Positions 18,171 through 27,670 are shown, counted from the first letter of the stretch. The stretch: DNA of 64,000 nt from Pontibacter ummariensis (GCF_900188175.1 NZ_FZOQ01000003.1:282623-346622), one strand, 5' to 3'. Notes: generated by a model not told the origin, from the letters alone. Numbers and translations are program-made.

Positions 18171-18971
18171 ATGAACAACGTGCGTCAGCTCCTGACTTGG
18201 AGTATCAGCATCATCCTGATACTTGTTTTCTCCATCACCGCCATGAAGTCCTGTACCCGCATTGATGCAGGCCATGAGGGTATTCTTGTGAAATTGTACG
18301 GCACCGACAAAGGCGTGCAGGACGTGAGCCTGGTAACAGGGCGCGTGTGGTACAACCCCTTTACCGAGGAGGTGTTCCAGTTCCCGACTTTCGTACAAAC
18401 CGTGGACTACAATGCCTTTACTGTGAATGCCAAGGACGGTTCCGTTTTCACAGTAGATCCAACTGTCTCCTTTCGAGTAAGCGCCGGGGAGAGCCCGCGC
18501 ATTTTCGCCAAATATCGCAAAGACATCGACCAAATTACCAAGACCACCCTTTATAATTATACCCGCGACGCTTTCCGTATACAGTTCAACCTATACAGTA
18601 CCGACAGCATCATCTCTAACCGACAATCCTTTGAAGATAAAGTGCAGATAGCCCTGGGAGAGTCGCTGCGCAAAGAAGGATTCGAACTGGAGCAAATGAC
18701 CAGCGGGCTACAGTACCCGGACGAAATTGTGAAGGCTGTTAACTTAAAGAACCGCGCTGTGCAGCAGGCCATGCAGGTAGAGAACGAGCTAAAAGTAGCC
18801 GAAGCCCAGGCCCGCAAGAAGATCGTAGAGGCAGAGGCCGAAGCCCGCGCCAACGAGCTGCGCCAGCGCACCCTCACGCCGCTGCTCATTCAGCAGCAAT
18901 TTATTGAGAAGTGGGATGGCAGAACACCCTTATATGGTAATTCGCCTACGTTCTTTAAGAACGTGCAGTAA
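18171..18971 (+). CDS. SPFH/prohibitin-family membrane protein
   Basis: A 266-residue protein with one N-terminal membrane anchor (about residues 8-26), then the SPFH domain: RIDAGHEGILVKLYGTDKG, NAKDGSVFTVDPTVSFRV, and a late coiled coil rich in Ala/Glu/Arg (ENELKVAEAQARKKIVEAEAEARA, stated as two adjoining blocks). It ends with LIQQQFIEKWDG, common in bacterial prohibitin homologues. These proteins form large ring-like membrane assemblies and act on membrane organisation or proteolysis. It is coupled to the 62-residue gene upstream and ends at a terminator shared with the convergent nuoC. Confidence 0.88.
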   Translation: MNNVRQLLTWSISIILILVFSITAMKSCTRIDAGHEGILVKLYGTDKGVQDVSLVTGRVWYNPFTEEVFQFPTFVQTVDYNAFTVNAKDGSVFTVDPTVSFRVSAGESPRIFAKYRKDIDQITKTTLYNYTRDAFRIQFNLYSTDSIISNRQSFEDKVQIALGESLRKEGFELEQMTSGLQYPDEIVKAVNLKNRAVQQAMQVENELKVAEAQARKKIVEAEAEARANELRQRTLTPLLIQQQFIEKWDGRTPLYGNSPTFFKNVQ

Positions 18972-19003
18972 GAAACACGCAGTAAGATTAGCTATGTATA
19001 AAA

Positions 19004-19037
19004 GAAAGGCTGCCTAAAGTATAACTGGCGGCCTTTC
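19004..19037. terminator. Terminator between prohibitin-like gene and nuoC
   Basis: Arms GAAAGGCTGCC (19004-19014) and GGCGGCCTTTC (19027-19037) with one G-T pair; CTGCTTTTT follows on the plus strand. It lies between two converging genes and may serve both. Confidence 0.7.
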
Positions 19038-19054
19038 CTGCTTTTTGGCCTGTG

Positions 19055-19651
19055 CTACTCCGGCTTCTCCCGCTTATCGGAGAATGGAGTTGGTTGCCCT
19101 ACCAGCCATTGCGGCTCGCCTTTAAAGCCGTTTAGCTCGTTGTGCTGGTCAAAGGGTACCTTTATACTGTGATAATAGTCCTGCTGCTTGTAATCTTTGC
19201 GGAGTGGGTGCCCTTCCCAATCGGCTGCACAGAGGATGCGCCGCATGTCGGGGTGGTCAGTAAAGAGGATGCCTATCATGTCGAAGATTTCCCGCTCGTG
19301 CCAGTCGGCACTGCGCCAGACAGAGGTAACCGTAGGGACCTGTGGCATAGGCTGCTCCGGTGTGGTGTTGCGCGCCACAACCACCTTTAACATCAGCTGA
19401 TGATCGTAAGGGATAGAGTAGAGGTTATACACCACTTCCATTGTGCCAGCCGCGGGGCCATTGTCGATGCCTGTCAGGCTGGAGAGGTAGTCAAAGTAAG
19501 TCGACTGGTTATCGTGCAGCTCCAGGCACACCTCCGCTATCCGCTCCGCTTGTATCACCAGGTAAGGTTGCAGCTTGTTGTCCTTGACCTCCTGTATAAC
19601 CTCCGGACCAAAAGTATCCGCTATAAAATCTCTGAGCTCCTCGAACGACAC
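19055..19651 (-). CDS. nuoC: NADH-quinone oxidoreductase subunit C
   Basis: The 30-kDa-type subunit of the complex I peripheral arm. The signature [29 protein letters not shown] is present (here as [12 protein letters not shown] plus [11 protein letters not shown]), followed by GHPLRKDY. The open frame continues upstream to 19816, but that part overlaps nuoB and resembles no NuoC. The likely start is GTG at 19651, 4 bases after the nuoB stop, giving 198 residues ([14 protein letters not shown] onward). A, B and C are packed as an operon; nuoD, normally next, is displaced by the plus-strand block. Confidence 0.93.
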   Translation of the reverse strand: MSFEELRDFIADTFGPEVIQEVKDNKLQPYLVIQAERIAEVCLELHDNQSTYFDYLSSLTGIDNGPAAGTMEVVYNLYSIPYDHQLMLKVVVARNTTPEQPMPQVPTVTSVWRSADWHEREIFDMIGILFTDHPDMRRILCAADWEGHPLRKDYKQQDYYHSIKVPFDQHNELNGFKGEPQWLVGQPTPFSDKREKPE

Positions 19652-19655
19652 GGTT

Positions 19656-20243
19656 TTAACTTTGAATAACTGAATGATGAATGGTCTCTGTTGGCTTATC
19701 CGCGTCGGCAACAGGTTGCCCTTGTTCGGCGCGCTTGGCCATGAGCTGTTGCACAGCCCTTGGTGCGCGGATGGTTTCCTTTCGGATGATTTCCTGTAAC
19801 TGGAGGAAGCCGCCAATCAGCGCTTCTGGCCTAGGCGGGCAGCCCGGCACGTACACATCCACGGGTATAATGCGGTCTACGCCCTTTACCACGTGGTAGC
19901 CGTGCTCCCAATAGGGGCCCCCGCAGTTAGAGCAGGAGCCCATCGAGATCACATAGCGCGGCTCCGGCATCTGCTCGTATAAGCGACGCACCCGGTCTGC
20001 CATTTTAAAAGTAACGGTACCAGCCACGATCATCACATCTGATTGCCGTGGGGAGGCACGCGGAATAATGCCAAAGCGGTCCAGGTCGTACCCGGAGGCA
20101 TAAGCCCCCATCATCTCAATGGCACAGCAAGCCAAACCAAAGCCCATCGGGAACAGCGAGGTCAGTCGCGCCCAATTCAGCAGGTCGTCCAGTTTGGTGA
20201 TGACAATGCCGCCTTCTCCTGTCTTGTCCTGAGGTATATTCAC
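19656..20243 (-). CDS. nuoB: NADH-quinone oxidoreductase subunit B
   Basis: A 195-residue PSST-type subunit that binds the terminal N2 iron-sulfur cluster next to the quinone site. The ligands are visible: adjacent Cys-Cys in [10 protein letters not shown], Cys in [12 protein letters not shown] and Cys in [12 protein letters not shown]. The tail after the [14 protein letters not shown] motif is longer than the minimal family core. It lies 47 bases downstream of nuoA and 4 bases upstream of the GTG of nuoC. Confidence 0.97.
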   Translation of the reverse strand: MNIPQDKTGEGGIVITKLDDLLNWARLTSLFPMGFGLACCAIEMMGAYASGYDLDRFGIIPRASPRQSDVMIVAGTVTFKMADRVRRLYEQMPEPRYVISMGSCSNCGGPYWEHGYHVVKGVDRIIPVDVYVPGCPPRPEALIGGFLQLQEIIRKETIRAPRAVQQLMAKRAEQGQPVADADKPTETIHHSVIQS

Positions 20244-20290
20244 AGTAGGGGTAATCCGTTATGTTTAAGATTTAGGTATAGGGCAAACAC

Positions 20291-20797
20291 TTACTCGGGG
20301 GTAGATGGTTGCTTTTTTACCTCGTATTTCCGCTCATTTACGCGCTGGTACACGTCTATTGGTATTTTAGAACGGCTCTTTGGCAGCACCGGCGCCGGCT
20401 TTATCCAGTCCAGGTGACCTTTGGCCCAGGCGTAGGCCAGCCCCAACACCAGTATGCCAATAAAGATGAACATCTCAATTAGGGCAAACCATCCCCACAC
20501 ACCGTCTGTTGCCGCTATCAGTTCCTCACGTCCGAACACTGTAGCCCACGGAAACAGAAAGGCCAGTTCCACATCAAAAATGATGAAGATAAGCGCCACC
20601 ACATAAAACCGCGGGTTAAACTGTACCCAGGCATTGCCTATTGGCTCCTCTCCGGATTCGTAAGTGGCGAGCTTCTCAGGGTTAGGCCTGTTCGGGCGCA
20701 ACAGCCTACTTGTCAGCAAGCCGATCGATACAAAGATCGCACCGCCGATAAGGAAGAGCAGAATGGTGCCGAAGTCAGAGATGTAGGTATCTGCCAT
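20291..20797 (-). CDS. nuoA: NADH-quinone oxidoreductase subunit A
   Basis: A membrane-arm subunit with three helices. The family core [21 protein letters not shown] and the following [13 protein letters not shown] are clear, given here as two blocks. The frame is open further upstream, but the ATG at 20797 ([19 protein letters not shown]) gives 168 residues and matches NuoA; upstream residues are not membrane-like. The C-terminal extension after LDWIKP is charged. It heads nuoA-B-C and is divergent from the thioredoxin/NHL gene. On the minus strand TAATTTTG (20825-20818) is a possible -7 box. Confidence 0.95.
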   Translation of the reverse strand: MADTYISDFGTILLFLIGGAIFVSIGLLTSRLLRPNRPNPEKLATYESGEEPIGNAWVQFNPRFYVVALIFIIFDVELAFLFPWATVFGREELIAATDGVWGWFALIEMFIFIGILVLGLAYAWAKGHLDWIKPAPVLPKSRSKIPIDVYQRVNERKYEVKKQPSTPE

Positions 20798-20968
20798 TGC
20801 TTTGCAGCTGTTTTCCACAAAATTACAATAAAATTGTGGGAAAGCCTGCGGGAGTGCCGGGTTCTGGAACGAACAGCCTGCCAGAGCGTAGCCAGGCCCG
20901 AAAACATTTGCCTCTGCAAACCTGTACGAGTTAAAACAACAGCCCCAACGCCTAAACAAATTTATACT

Positions 20969-22399
20969 ATGCTTACCGGACGCGTGAACGCACCTGACAT
21001 CAAGACCCAGTATGGCTGGCTGAACACAGACAGAAGCTGGTCTATCAAGGACTTCAAAGGGAAAATCGTACTGCTTGACTTCTGGACCTTTGGCTGTATC
21101 AATTGCCAGCACATCTTGCCAGACCTCAAGCGGCTGGAGGAGGAGTATGCGGATACATTAGTGGTGATCGGCGTACACTCGGCCAAGTTTGACGCCGAGA
21201 AGCGAAGCGAGACCATCGCGCAGGCCATTCGGAAGTTCGGGATTGAGCACCCGGTGGTGAACGATGCCGATTACAGGGTGTGGGAGCAGTACGGTGTCCG
21301 GGCCTGGCCTACAGTAACGTTGATAGACCCTCACGGGAAAGTGATCGGCCAGCACGCGGGCGAAGGGGTGTACGACACGGTAAAGCCCTATATCGAACAA
21401 CTAAAGGATACGTTTCAGGATGAGCTTAACCGGGAGCCGGTTAAGTTTCATGTGGAAAAGCCTGTAGACAGCACATTGCTTTTTCCTTCCAAACTGGTAG
21501 GTGACAGTGAGGGGAACCTTTACCTATCTGACAGCGGGCACAATCGTATCCTGAAGCTAAGCCGCGAGGGGCAAGTGCTGGAGGTGATTGGCAACGGTAA
21601 AGAAGGTTTCGGGAACGGGAGCTACACAGAGGCCAGCTTCTATGAGCCGCAAGGGCTGGCGCTGCAGGATAATACCCTTTATATAGCGGACACAAAAAAC
21701 AACGCTATCCGAAAGGCAGACCTGGAGCGGAAAGAGGTAAGTACCGTCGCTGGCACCGGAGAACTGGACTACTATTTTGACGAGGACCAGATCGGGGAGC
21801 CGGTAAACCCCAATAGCCCATGGGATCTGCTCGTACTAGGTGACAGCATGTACATCGCGAATGCAGGGAACCACCAGGTCCTGCGGATGGACGTAGGTAC
21901 GGAGAAGGTGTACCGCTTCGCCGGGAACGGGCGCGAGGCCCTTGCCGATGGCTCGTTACAAGAGGCTGCCTTTAACCAACCCAGTGGGCTAGCCAATAAC
22001 GGGCACGTGCTGTACGTAGCCGATGCCGAGGCCAGTGCTATCCGTACCGTTAACACCCGATCAGGTATGGTGCTGACGCCCCTGGGCAGAGGCCTGTTTG
22101 ACTTTGGGGATGTGGATGGCCATGTGGATGATGCCCTGTTACAGCACTGTATGGGAGTAGAGGTAATTGACAGCGATGTATACATAGCCGATACCTACAA
22201 CGGGAAAGTGAAAATCCTGGACATGGAAACGCAGCGGGTGCGCACCCTTACGGAGGGCCTCAGCGAACCGAACGACCTGCTCTTCCTTAATGGGCAACTG
22301 TGGGTAACCAGCACCAACAGCCATCAACTCTTTAAGGTAGATTTAAGCACAGGGGAGAAACAAGAGGTGCAGGTAAAGCTACCGGAGCGGGAGGCTTAA
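20969..22399 (+). CDS. Thioredoxin-like / NHL-repeat protein (NHLRC2-like)
   Basis: A 476-residue soluble protein. Residues about 10-150 form a thioredoxin/TlpA-like fold with a CxxC site at Cys43-Cys46 ([14 protein letters not shown]) and the cis-Pro region [10 protein letters not shown]. Residues about 165-470 contain five or so NHL repeats ([70 protein letters not shown]), forming a beta-propeller. This is the arrangement of NHLRC2. The frame is open back to 20834, but the ATG at 20969 best fits the fold. No signal peptide, so probably cytoplasmic. Function in bacteria is not established. Confidence 0.88.
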   Translation: MLTGRVNAPDIKTQYGWLNTDRSWSIKDFKGKIVLLDFWTFGCINCQHILPDLKRLEEEYADTLVVIGVHSAKFDAEKRSETIAQAIRKFGIEHPVVNDADYRVWEQYGVRAWPTVTLIDPHGKVIGQHAGEGVYDTVKPYIEQLKDTFQDELNREPVKFHVEKPVDSTLLFPSKLVGDSEGNLYLSDSGHNRILKLSREGQVLEVIGNGKEGFGNGSYTEASFYEPQGLALQDNTLYIADTKNNAIRKADLERKEVSTVAGTGELDYYFDEDQIGEPVNPNSPWDLLVLGDSMYIANAGNHQVLRMDVGTEKVYRFAGNGREALADGSLQEAAFNQPSGLANNGHVLYVADAEASAIRTVNTRSGMVLTPLGRGLFDFGDVDGHVDDALLQHCMGVEVIDSDVYIADTYNGKVKILDMETQRVRTLTEGLSEPNDLLFLNGQLWVTSTNSHQLFKVDLSTGEKQEVQVKLPEREA

Positions 22400-22564
22400 T
22401 TCCAGCGAATACCCAGGGCAAAGCAACCCACCCAGGAGCCCTCCTAAGTGGGGAACCTCTCACAAGAAGGGTGAGCCGCGCAGCTTTTTTTGAAGGGCTG
22501 TAAGAATGTAATCCCCTATCTCCTTGAATGGTACAGGGGACACTTTAGCCTTAAAGAAGGGAAC

Positions 22565-23194
22565 TTATGCCTTTACAGGCTCCTGCTCAATCAGGCGCAT
22601 GCGCAGGTTACGGAAGAACTTGAGGGCATACTGGAAAATAGGGCTGATGATGAGGGTGTAGAAAAAAGAAGCGATGAATGCCGGTCCGCCAAGCAGATAG
22701 CCGATGGCGAGCACGATCACTTCTACCAGTATGCGGGACCGGCTTACAGACAGCTTCAGCCTTTCAGAAATAGACAGCATAAAACCATCGCGGGGACCGG
22801 CACCAACACTGCCCGCCACATACATGCCGCCGGCAATACCCGTTATCACCATGGCACAGGCCAGCGTCAGGTAATCGAGCGGCGTATGAGTAGCCTCCGG
22901 CAGAAAGCCGAGCCAAAGGAAGAGGTCTGTGAAGGGGCCGATCAGCAGGGCGTTCAGGAAAGTGCCAATGTTGATGTATTTCCTGTTCATCATCCACGAA
23001 ATGCCCACAAACAGCAGGCCTACAAGTGTACTCCAGGTACCGATCGAGAAGCCGTACTGCTGGAACAAAGCCACATTCAGAACCTCCCAGGGGTGTAGTC
23101 CCAGGTACTTTACCTGTACAGCAGTAGCATTACCCAGGCCAAACAGCATTAAGCCTGTAAAGAAAAACCCATAGTTAATAACCTTCTCACGCAT
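22565..23194 (-). CDS. YczE/YyaS/YitT-family membrane protein
   Basis: A 209-residue integral membrane protein with about five helices. The family signature VGAGPRDGFMLSISERL is present near residues 127-145, preceded by a glycine-rich helix (ITGIAGGMYVAGS). Members are poorly characterised; some are next to regulators of antibiotic synthesis or transport, but no such neighbour is seen here. The gene faces the NHL gene across a 165-base gap. Confidence 0.85.
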   Translation of the reverse strand: MREKVINYGFFFTGLMLFGLGNATAVQVKYLGLHPWEVLNVALFQQYGFSIGTWSTLVGLLFVGISWMMNRKYINIGTFLNALLIGPFTDLFLWLGFLPEATHTPLDYLTLACAMVITGIAGGMYVAGSVGAGPRDGFMLSISERLKLSVSRSRILVEVIVLAIGYLLGGPAFIASFFYTLIISPIFQYALKFFRNLRMRLIEQEPVKA

Positions 23195-23301
23195 AAGCAG
23201 TCTTTCTGTTGCCTTTATATTTGTGTATACAACAGTTGCGGCGCAAGTAAGTTAAATTCTGTTTAAAATTTATAAAAAGCGTTAAAAGGCCAAAGGGTTT
23301 T

Positions 23302-23856
23302 CTAAGCAGCTGTCTGGTGTGCCAGTCGCTGCTTTCCGCGCAGGGCCTGCTGTATGTGGCGCTCCTCGTGCAACACGATAAATTCCAAGGCCTCACCAAT
23401 TCGTAACTTTAGCAGTTTGAAGAACTCTACAGGTACAGCTTTTTTGTTAAGATTAGTGTTTTTAGCGCCCTCTAGCAGGCTCAGTAACTCAACCTGGTGG
23501 TTCAGGAACTCCTCTATGGTAGCACGGTTCAGCTGGCTGTTGTTGGGGTTCATGTGCTTTACCGTCTTATGCTTCTTCATGTTCTGCGGGCGCACCATGT
23601 CCAGCGACTTTTTCCCCAGCCAGCTGTAACTAATAACAGGCTCACAAGGGCCATCATGGTTATGGGCAATGGCTTTGGAGAGGGCTGGGTTATAGTAGCG
23701 GCTGTAGCGGTTCAGGTGCTCCAGGCATTCGAGCACGCTCCAGCTATCGGAGGAGACTTTATAGTTAAGAGAGTTAAGATCCAGAGAAGAAAGCTCTGTG
23801 GCTACTGTTTCGTACAGGCCTCTGATCGTAAGGGAAAGCTGCTCTAATGTTCTCAT
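23302..23856 (-). CDS. DinB-family protein
   Basis: A 184-residue four-helix-bundle protein of the DinB/YfiT-like superfamily. The opening LEQLSLTIRGLYETVATEL, the motif SDSWSVLECLEHLNRY with the first metal-type His, and the end LHEERHIQQALRGK with the second His pair follow the DinB_2 layout. Members bind a metal and some are thiol transferases, including bacillithiol-dependent ones; YtxJ elsewhere in the window hints at bacillithiol use. The open frame extends to 23949, but the ATG at 23856 gives the normal family start. Confidence 0.82.
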   Translation of the reverse strand: MRTLEQLSLTIRGLYETVATELSSLDLNSLNYKVSSDSWSVLECLEHLNRYSRYYNPALSKAIAHNHDGPCEPVISYSWLGKKSLDMVRPQNMKKHKTVKHMNPNNSQLNRATIEEFLNHQVELLSLLEGAKNTNLNKKAVPVEFFKLLKLRIGEALEFIVLHEERHIQQALRGKQRLAHQTAA

Positions 23857-23963
23857 AGCGGGCGTCGTTTTTTTATATTGTACGCTAAAAGGTACTGGAG
23901 GTAATGCTTTTTGATCCTTGACGCACGAGGAAAATGTGTAACAGTTCATCTTCCTCGTGCTCT

Positions 23964-24245
23964 TTACCTCCGCTGCTCAAACCCTTCAAATCCCTCTAGC
24001 TCGTCCAGCTCCCGTACTTCTACCTTCTCTACCCTGGCGCGCTTTGGCCCCTGATGCACCCATTGCTCCAGCTGCTTTAGCGCATCGGTGTCCCCTTCGG
24101 CCTCCAGGTACACGGTGCCGTCGGGCTCGTTTTGTACAAAGCCGTTCAGGCCCAGTTCCTGGGCTTGCTCCTGTGTGCTGGCTCTAAAAAATACCCCCTG
24201 TACTTTGCCGTACACTCGTATTGCGATGTGTTTTGTGTTGCTCAT
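23964..24245 (-). CDS. acyP: Acylphosphatase
   Basis: A 93-residue enzyme that hydrolyses acyl phosphates such as acetyl phosphate or carbamoyl phosphate. The catalytic Arg21 is in GKVQGVFFRAST and the catalytic Asn39 is in GLNGFVQNEPDGTV, both canonical. The length is the usual one. The Glu-rich tail (ELDELEGFEGFEQRR) is not conserved. It lies 107 bases downstream of the DinB gene start region, on the same strand as its neighbours. Confidence 0.95.
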   Translation of the reverse strand: MSNTKHIAIRVYGKVQGVFFRASTQEQAQELGLNGFVQNEPDGTVYLEAEGDTDALKQLEQWVHQGPKRARVEKVEVRELDELEGFEGFEQRR

Positions 24246-24306
24246 GGTATGCGTATTACATGTCCTTTTTTGAACGAGTAAAAGGTGGGCCGGTTAGGTA
24301 AACCTT

Positions 24307-25230
24307 TTAATAATGAAGCAGGTGGCCTTTCACCTGTCCTTTGGAGTTTACCTCTAGTGCCGGGAAAGGAAGCTTGATAAAGAACATGCCTTTAAAAAGG
24401 GTGTTGAGCAGCTTGCTGTCTGTTTTTATCCGCGTCCAGTCGATGTCTAAGGAAAGCAGGTACTGCCGGTAGCGTGCTGTCTCGGGCAGGTGTACTCCCC
24501 GGTAATAGCGCTTGTTCTCAAACTCCCCGAACATGCCATTGGCACTGTAGCCAACAGCTATGTTTGCCCAATCTGGCAAGGTGTTCTTAAGTGCTAGTTT
24601 GTTAATAGGCACGCTGAGCCAATATGTGTGTGCGTTATAATCCAGGAAAAGGCTTTCCAGGTGACTGTCGCCGAGGTAACCGTTCGCCTGGCGGTAGTAA
24701 GGCGAAGGAGAGAAGCTGAATTTGTATTTGGCCACTTGCTCGCCGAACAGGATCTCCTGCCCGATAACCAGGGCGGAACCAGCCGTGTTGGCGACCATGT
24801 CGGGTACAGAGAAACCCCAGCCTTCGTAGAGCCCGTCAAACACTTCGATAGGGGTTTGTAGCACCAATCCCAGGGTGCCGCCATAAAGTAGCGCCTTACC
24901 CTTCGGCACACCTGCGTGGCGAAGCAGTTTATAACCTATATAGCTTTCTACATAAGCACCAAAGGCATGCCCGAACTTATCAACCTGCAGGTAACCCTTG
25001 GTGTCGTTGTAGAAATGGAAAGGCACCCGCTCGTGGTCTTTGTACCAGATAAACTGCAGGTAAGACATACCGCCCAGGTAAAAAGCAGCCTCTGAGGCTA
25101 CAATGGGAACAAGCTTCCGGCGGTCTACCTTACTGCTATCCATCGCAGTACTGTCCGGGACTTGCGCATACCCCAGTGGAGCGGCTAAAAGGACCAGAAG
25201 CAGGAAAGGCAGCAGTTTTCGAAAGACCAT
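24307..25230 (-). CDS. DUF2279 family protein
   Basis: A 307-residue exported protein. The ATG at 25230 gives a good signal peptide (FRKLLPFLLLVLLAAPLGYAQ); a TTG five codons upstream is possible but not needed, and an AGGAG lies just before the ATG. The core VDKFGHAFGAYVESYIGYKLL with the conserved DKFGH, then YEGWGFSVPDMVANTAGSAL, matches DUF2279. On the minus strand CACCTTTG (25250-25243) resembles a -7 box. The family is of unknown function and probably sits in the cell envelope. Confidence 0.82.
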   Translation of the reverse strand: MVFRKLLPFLLLVLLAAPLGYAQVPDSTAMDSSKVDRRKLVPIVASEAAFYLGGMSYLQFIWYKDHERVPFHFYNDTKGYLQVDKFGHAFGAYVESYIGYKLLRHAGVPKGKALLYGGTLGLVLQTPIEVFDGLYEGWGFSVPDMVANTAGSALVIGQEILFGEQVAKYKFSFSPSPYYRQANGYLGDSHLESLFLDYNAHTYWLSVPINKLALKNTLPDWANIAVGYSANGMFGEFENKRYYRGVHLPETARYRQYLLSLDIDWTRIKTDSKLLNTLFKGMFFIKLPFPALEVNSKGQVKGHLLHY

Positions 25231-25349
25231 AACTCCTAAAGGCAAAGGTGACTGTGTGCCCTTAAAGATAGTAGTTTAGAATGGTGCGACAGAGACGTAC
25301 GGCAGGTTGTTTTTGCTAGCAAAAGCTCTCCTCTTCTGGGTACGCTGTT

Positions 25350-26498
25350 TTAAGTGTCCTGCTGCTCATCTTTTGCGCGGGCCTGCCTTACATCCTCCAG
25401 CTCATTCTCATGGATCCACCCTCTTTCGGCGGCGTGTCGGGCTGCGGATAAGGTTTCCTCCACCAGTTTCATTTCTACTCCCTGCTCTTGCACCTGCCGG
25501 GCCATGTTTCTTACTTCAGTATCGCGCCCGTCTGGTGACACATCACGAATGTAGATTCCTAAAATGCGCCCGGGGTACTCCTGTACAATTTGCTGGTAGG
25601 TTTCCGGGTCGTGCTGTCCGCTGTCGCCAATGCAGATGAACTTAAGCCAGGGGTAAGTATCGAGAATATGGCGGACTTTCTCCAGCTTATAGGCCTGCTC
25701 ACTGGTTTCGAACTTTCCGTGGTCCCAGGCAGTAGCCCTGTCGCGGAGCAGCAGGGGGCCTTCGGGTATATGGTGCGAGCGCAGAAAGCTGATAAGCAGA
25801 TCATAGATGTTCCACGTGCTACCAGATACAAAAAAGAGCGGGTTTTGCCTTTGCCCGTCACTACCCTTGCACAGTGCCCGCAAGAAACCGGCAATACCCG
25901 GAAAGGGATGGCGTTCTGTCGCGTTCTCTTTTAGCATCAGGCGCATGCGACCCATAAATTGCTTTACATGCGAAACGAGCACTGTATCATCTATGTCTGA
26001 GATAACGCCAAACTCCGCATGCTTATCCGGCACAAACAGGTAGCCTTCGGCGTCTTTCTGGTCCTTGTCGGTGTACTGTTCCTGTAACTGCAGTTTCACG
26101 GTGGTGCCTGCCTGCTCAAAGTTTAGCGGTGTTTGGGTGTGTATCTCCACATCGAAGTATCCCTCCTGGTCAGTCTCCAGGTCCAGCTCTCTGCCATTGA
26201 AGCTGGCTTTTAGCTTGGCCCCCGGTATCTCGTCCGACTCCAGGCGCTTCCACATGTTCAGCCACTGCTCAGGCATGCTGTTTACCTTCCGGGGGCTCCG
26301 AATCTTTTCCCGCTCCAGTACACGCCCCTTCAGGTACACATAGTTCTCACTGGCAAACCCATAAAAGGGCATGATCTTGACGGGTTCCAGTACCTGCAGC
26401 TTTTTCTTGATGGCGAACTTTACCAGTGAGGCCTCGCTTTCGAGCTCGTCCAGTGTGTTGAGCAGCTTTTGCTTTTCTTCTTCCGAGAGGTTTGCCAT
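25350..26498 (-). CDS. App1-family phosphatidate phosphatase-like protein (DUF2183)
   Basis: A 382-residue protein. An N-terminal sandwich-like region (about 20-155) precedes an App1 catalytic domain. The HAD-type nucleophile motif DIDDT is near residues 167-171 in GVISDIDDTVLVSH, then PLFFVSGSTWNIYD (second HAD motif) and FICIGDSGQHDPETY (late acidic motif). Yeast App1 is a Mg-dependent phosphatidate phosphatase; a lipid substrate is inferred here. The protein is soluble, with no signal peptide. Confidence 0.87.
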   Translation of the reverse strand: MANLSEEEKQKLLNTLDELESEASLVKFAIKKKLQVLEPVKIMPFYGFASENYVYLKGRVLEREKIRSPRKVNSMPEQWLNMWKRLESDEIPGAKLKASFNGRELDLETDQEGYFDVEIHTQTPLNFEQAGTTVKLQLQEQYTDKDQKDAEGYLFVPDKHAEFGVISDIDDTVLVSHVKQFMGRMRLMLKENATERHPFPGIAGFLRALCKGSDGQRQNPLFFVSGSTWNIYDLLISFLRSHHIPEGPLLLRDRATAWDHGKFETSEQAYKLEKVRHILDTYPWLKFICIGDSGQHDPETYQQIVQEYPGRILGIYIRDVSPDGRDTEVRNMARQVQEQGVEMKLVEETLSAARHAAERGWIHENELEDVRQARAKDEQQDT

Positions 26499-26690
26499 AG
26501 TGCTTTTTTCTTAAATGAAACGACCTGCAGCAGCAGGAGTTATCCTGTGCCTTGATCGGGACTGTTATGAAGCAGTGAGGGCGGCCACAGCACACTTCTG
26601 CTGCACCGAAAACTATAATGGCCAGGGCGAACATTTCCGGTAGCAGACATCGTTATGAATAGGGTGGCCAGGAAGCCGCTCAAAATTGGC

Positions 26691-26698
26691 TACCTTTG
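26691..26698 (+). promoter_or_regulatory. -7 box before sdaAA
   Basis: TACCTTTG matches TAnnTTTG exactly and lies 45 bases before the chosen ATG at 26743. No convincing TTG is seen at the -33 position. Its presence argues against the upstream ATG at 26686 being the start. Confidence 0.5.
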
Positions 26699-26742
26699 TA
26701 GCCTGTGCGTTTAAGTGGCGGACAGTATTAGAAACTAAGATT

Positions 26743-27651
26743 ATGTCATTATTATTCACCGATTTTAAGAGCTGGGAAAAGCACTGCACCGAAACAGGAG
26801 AGCCGCTTTACCAGCCTGTGTTGGAATACGAAATAGAGCAGAAAGGACGTACGGAGGAGTTTATCTGGGAGAATATCGCCAAGGCCTTTGAGGTGATGAA
26901 AGATGCCGTGCAGACCGGCCTGACGGAGGATATGAAATCCCGTTCGGGTATGGTGAACAACGGTGCTAAAAAGGTGGCCAAATCGCCGGTAACCGTGCTG
27001 TCGCCAGAGTTCCAGATGCTCGTGTCGCGGGCTTTGGGTGCCAAGGAGGTAAACTCCTGTATGGGCCGTGTGGTAGCGGCTCCTACAGCAGGGGCTTCCG
27101 GTATTTTGCCGGGCACGCTTACGACCCTGCAGGAGTTGCATGGCCTGGACGACCGGAAGATACACGAAGGTTTGCTGGTTTCGGCAGGTATCGCCTTAAT
27201 CATAGAGCAGAATGCCTCTCTGGCCGGGGCTGTAGGCGGCTGCCAGGCAGAGACGGGCAGTGCTGCGGCCATGGCCTCCGGTGCTATTGTGTATTGCCTC
27301 GGTGGCACTGTGGAGCAGGTGTTTCATGCTGTGGCAATCACCATCCAGTGTATGCTCGGGTTAGTGTGCGACCCGGTGGCGGGCCTGGTAGAGGTGCCGT
27401 GTATTGTGCGCAATGCCAGTGCGGCTGCCATTGCTTTCTCTTCGGCTCAGTTGGCCATTGCGGGGGTTAACCCGGTAATTCCGGTTGACCAGTGTGTGGC
27501 TGCCTTGGGCGAGGTAGGCGAGAGCATGGAGCGCAAGTACAAAGAAACAGCCGAAGGGGGCTTGGCGAACACCCCGAAAGCCCGCGAGATTGAGAACTTC
27601 GTACTGGTGCAGGACGTGGAGATATTGCCGGATGAGGAAGAAGTAGAGTAG
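26743..27651 (+). CDS. sdaAA: L-serine ammonia-lyase, alpha subunit
   Basis: A 302-residue iron-sulfur subunit of L-serine dehydratase, which turns serine into pyruvate and ammonia. The family signature VVAAPTAGASGILPGTL and the cluster cysteines in GGCQAETGSA, CDPVAGLVEVPC are present. The beta domain that single-chain enzymes carry at the N-terminus is absent, so a separate beta subunit should be encoded elsewhere; it is not in the window. An ATG at 26686 would add 19 residues but lies within the promoter box, so the ATG at 26743 is preferred. Confidence 0.93.
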   Translation: MSLLFTDFKSWEKHCTETGEPLYQPVLEYEIEQKGRTEEFIWENIAKAFEVMKDAVQTGLTEDMKSRSGMVNNGAKKVAKSPVTVLSPEFQMLVSRALGAKEVNSCMGRVVAAPTAGASGILPGTLTTLQELHGLDDRKIHEGLLVSAGIALIIEQNASLAGAVGGCQAETGSAAAMASGAIVYCLGGTVEQVFHAVAITIQCMLGLVCDPVAGLVEVPCIVRNASAAAIAFSSAQLAIAGVNPVIPVDQCVAALGEVGESMERKYKETAEGGLANTPKAREIENFVLVQDVEILPDEEEVE

Positions 27652-27670
27652 CACGCCTTTCATCCTGTAC

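Noticed and set aside
22490..23098. 202-residue plus-strand frame
   Set aside because: Antisense to the YczE-family gene, full of His/Gln with no family pattern; the minus-strand frame has clear membrane helices.
25311..25324. Palindrome TTTTGCTAGCAAAA between the App1 and DUF2279 genes
   Set aside because: Short stem with no T-run after it on either strand and no partner site seen; could be chance.
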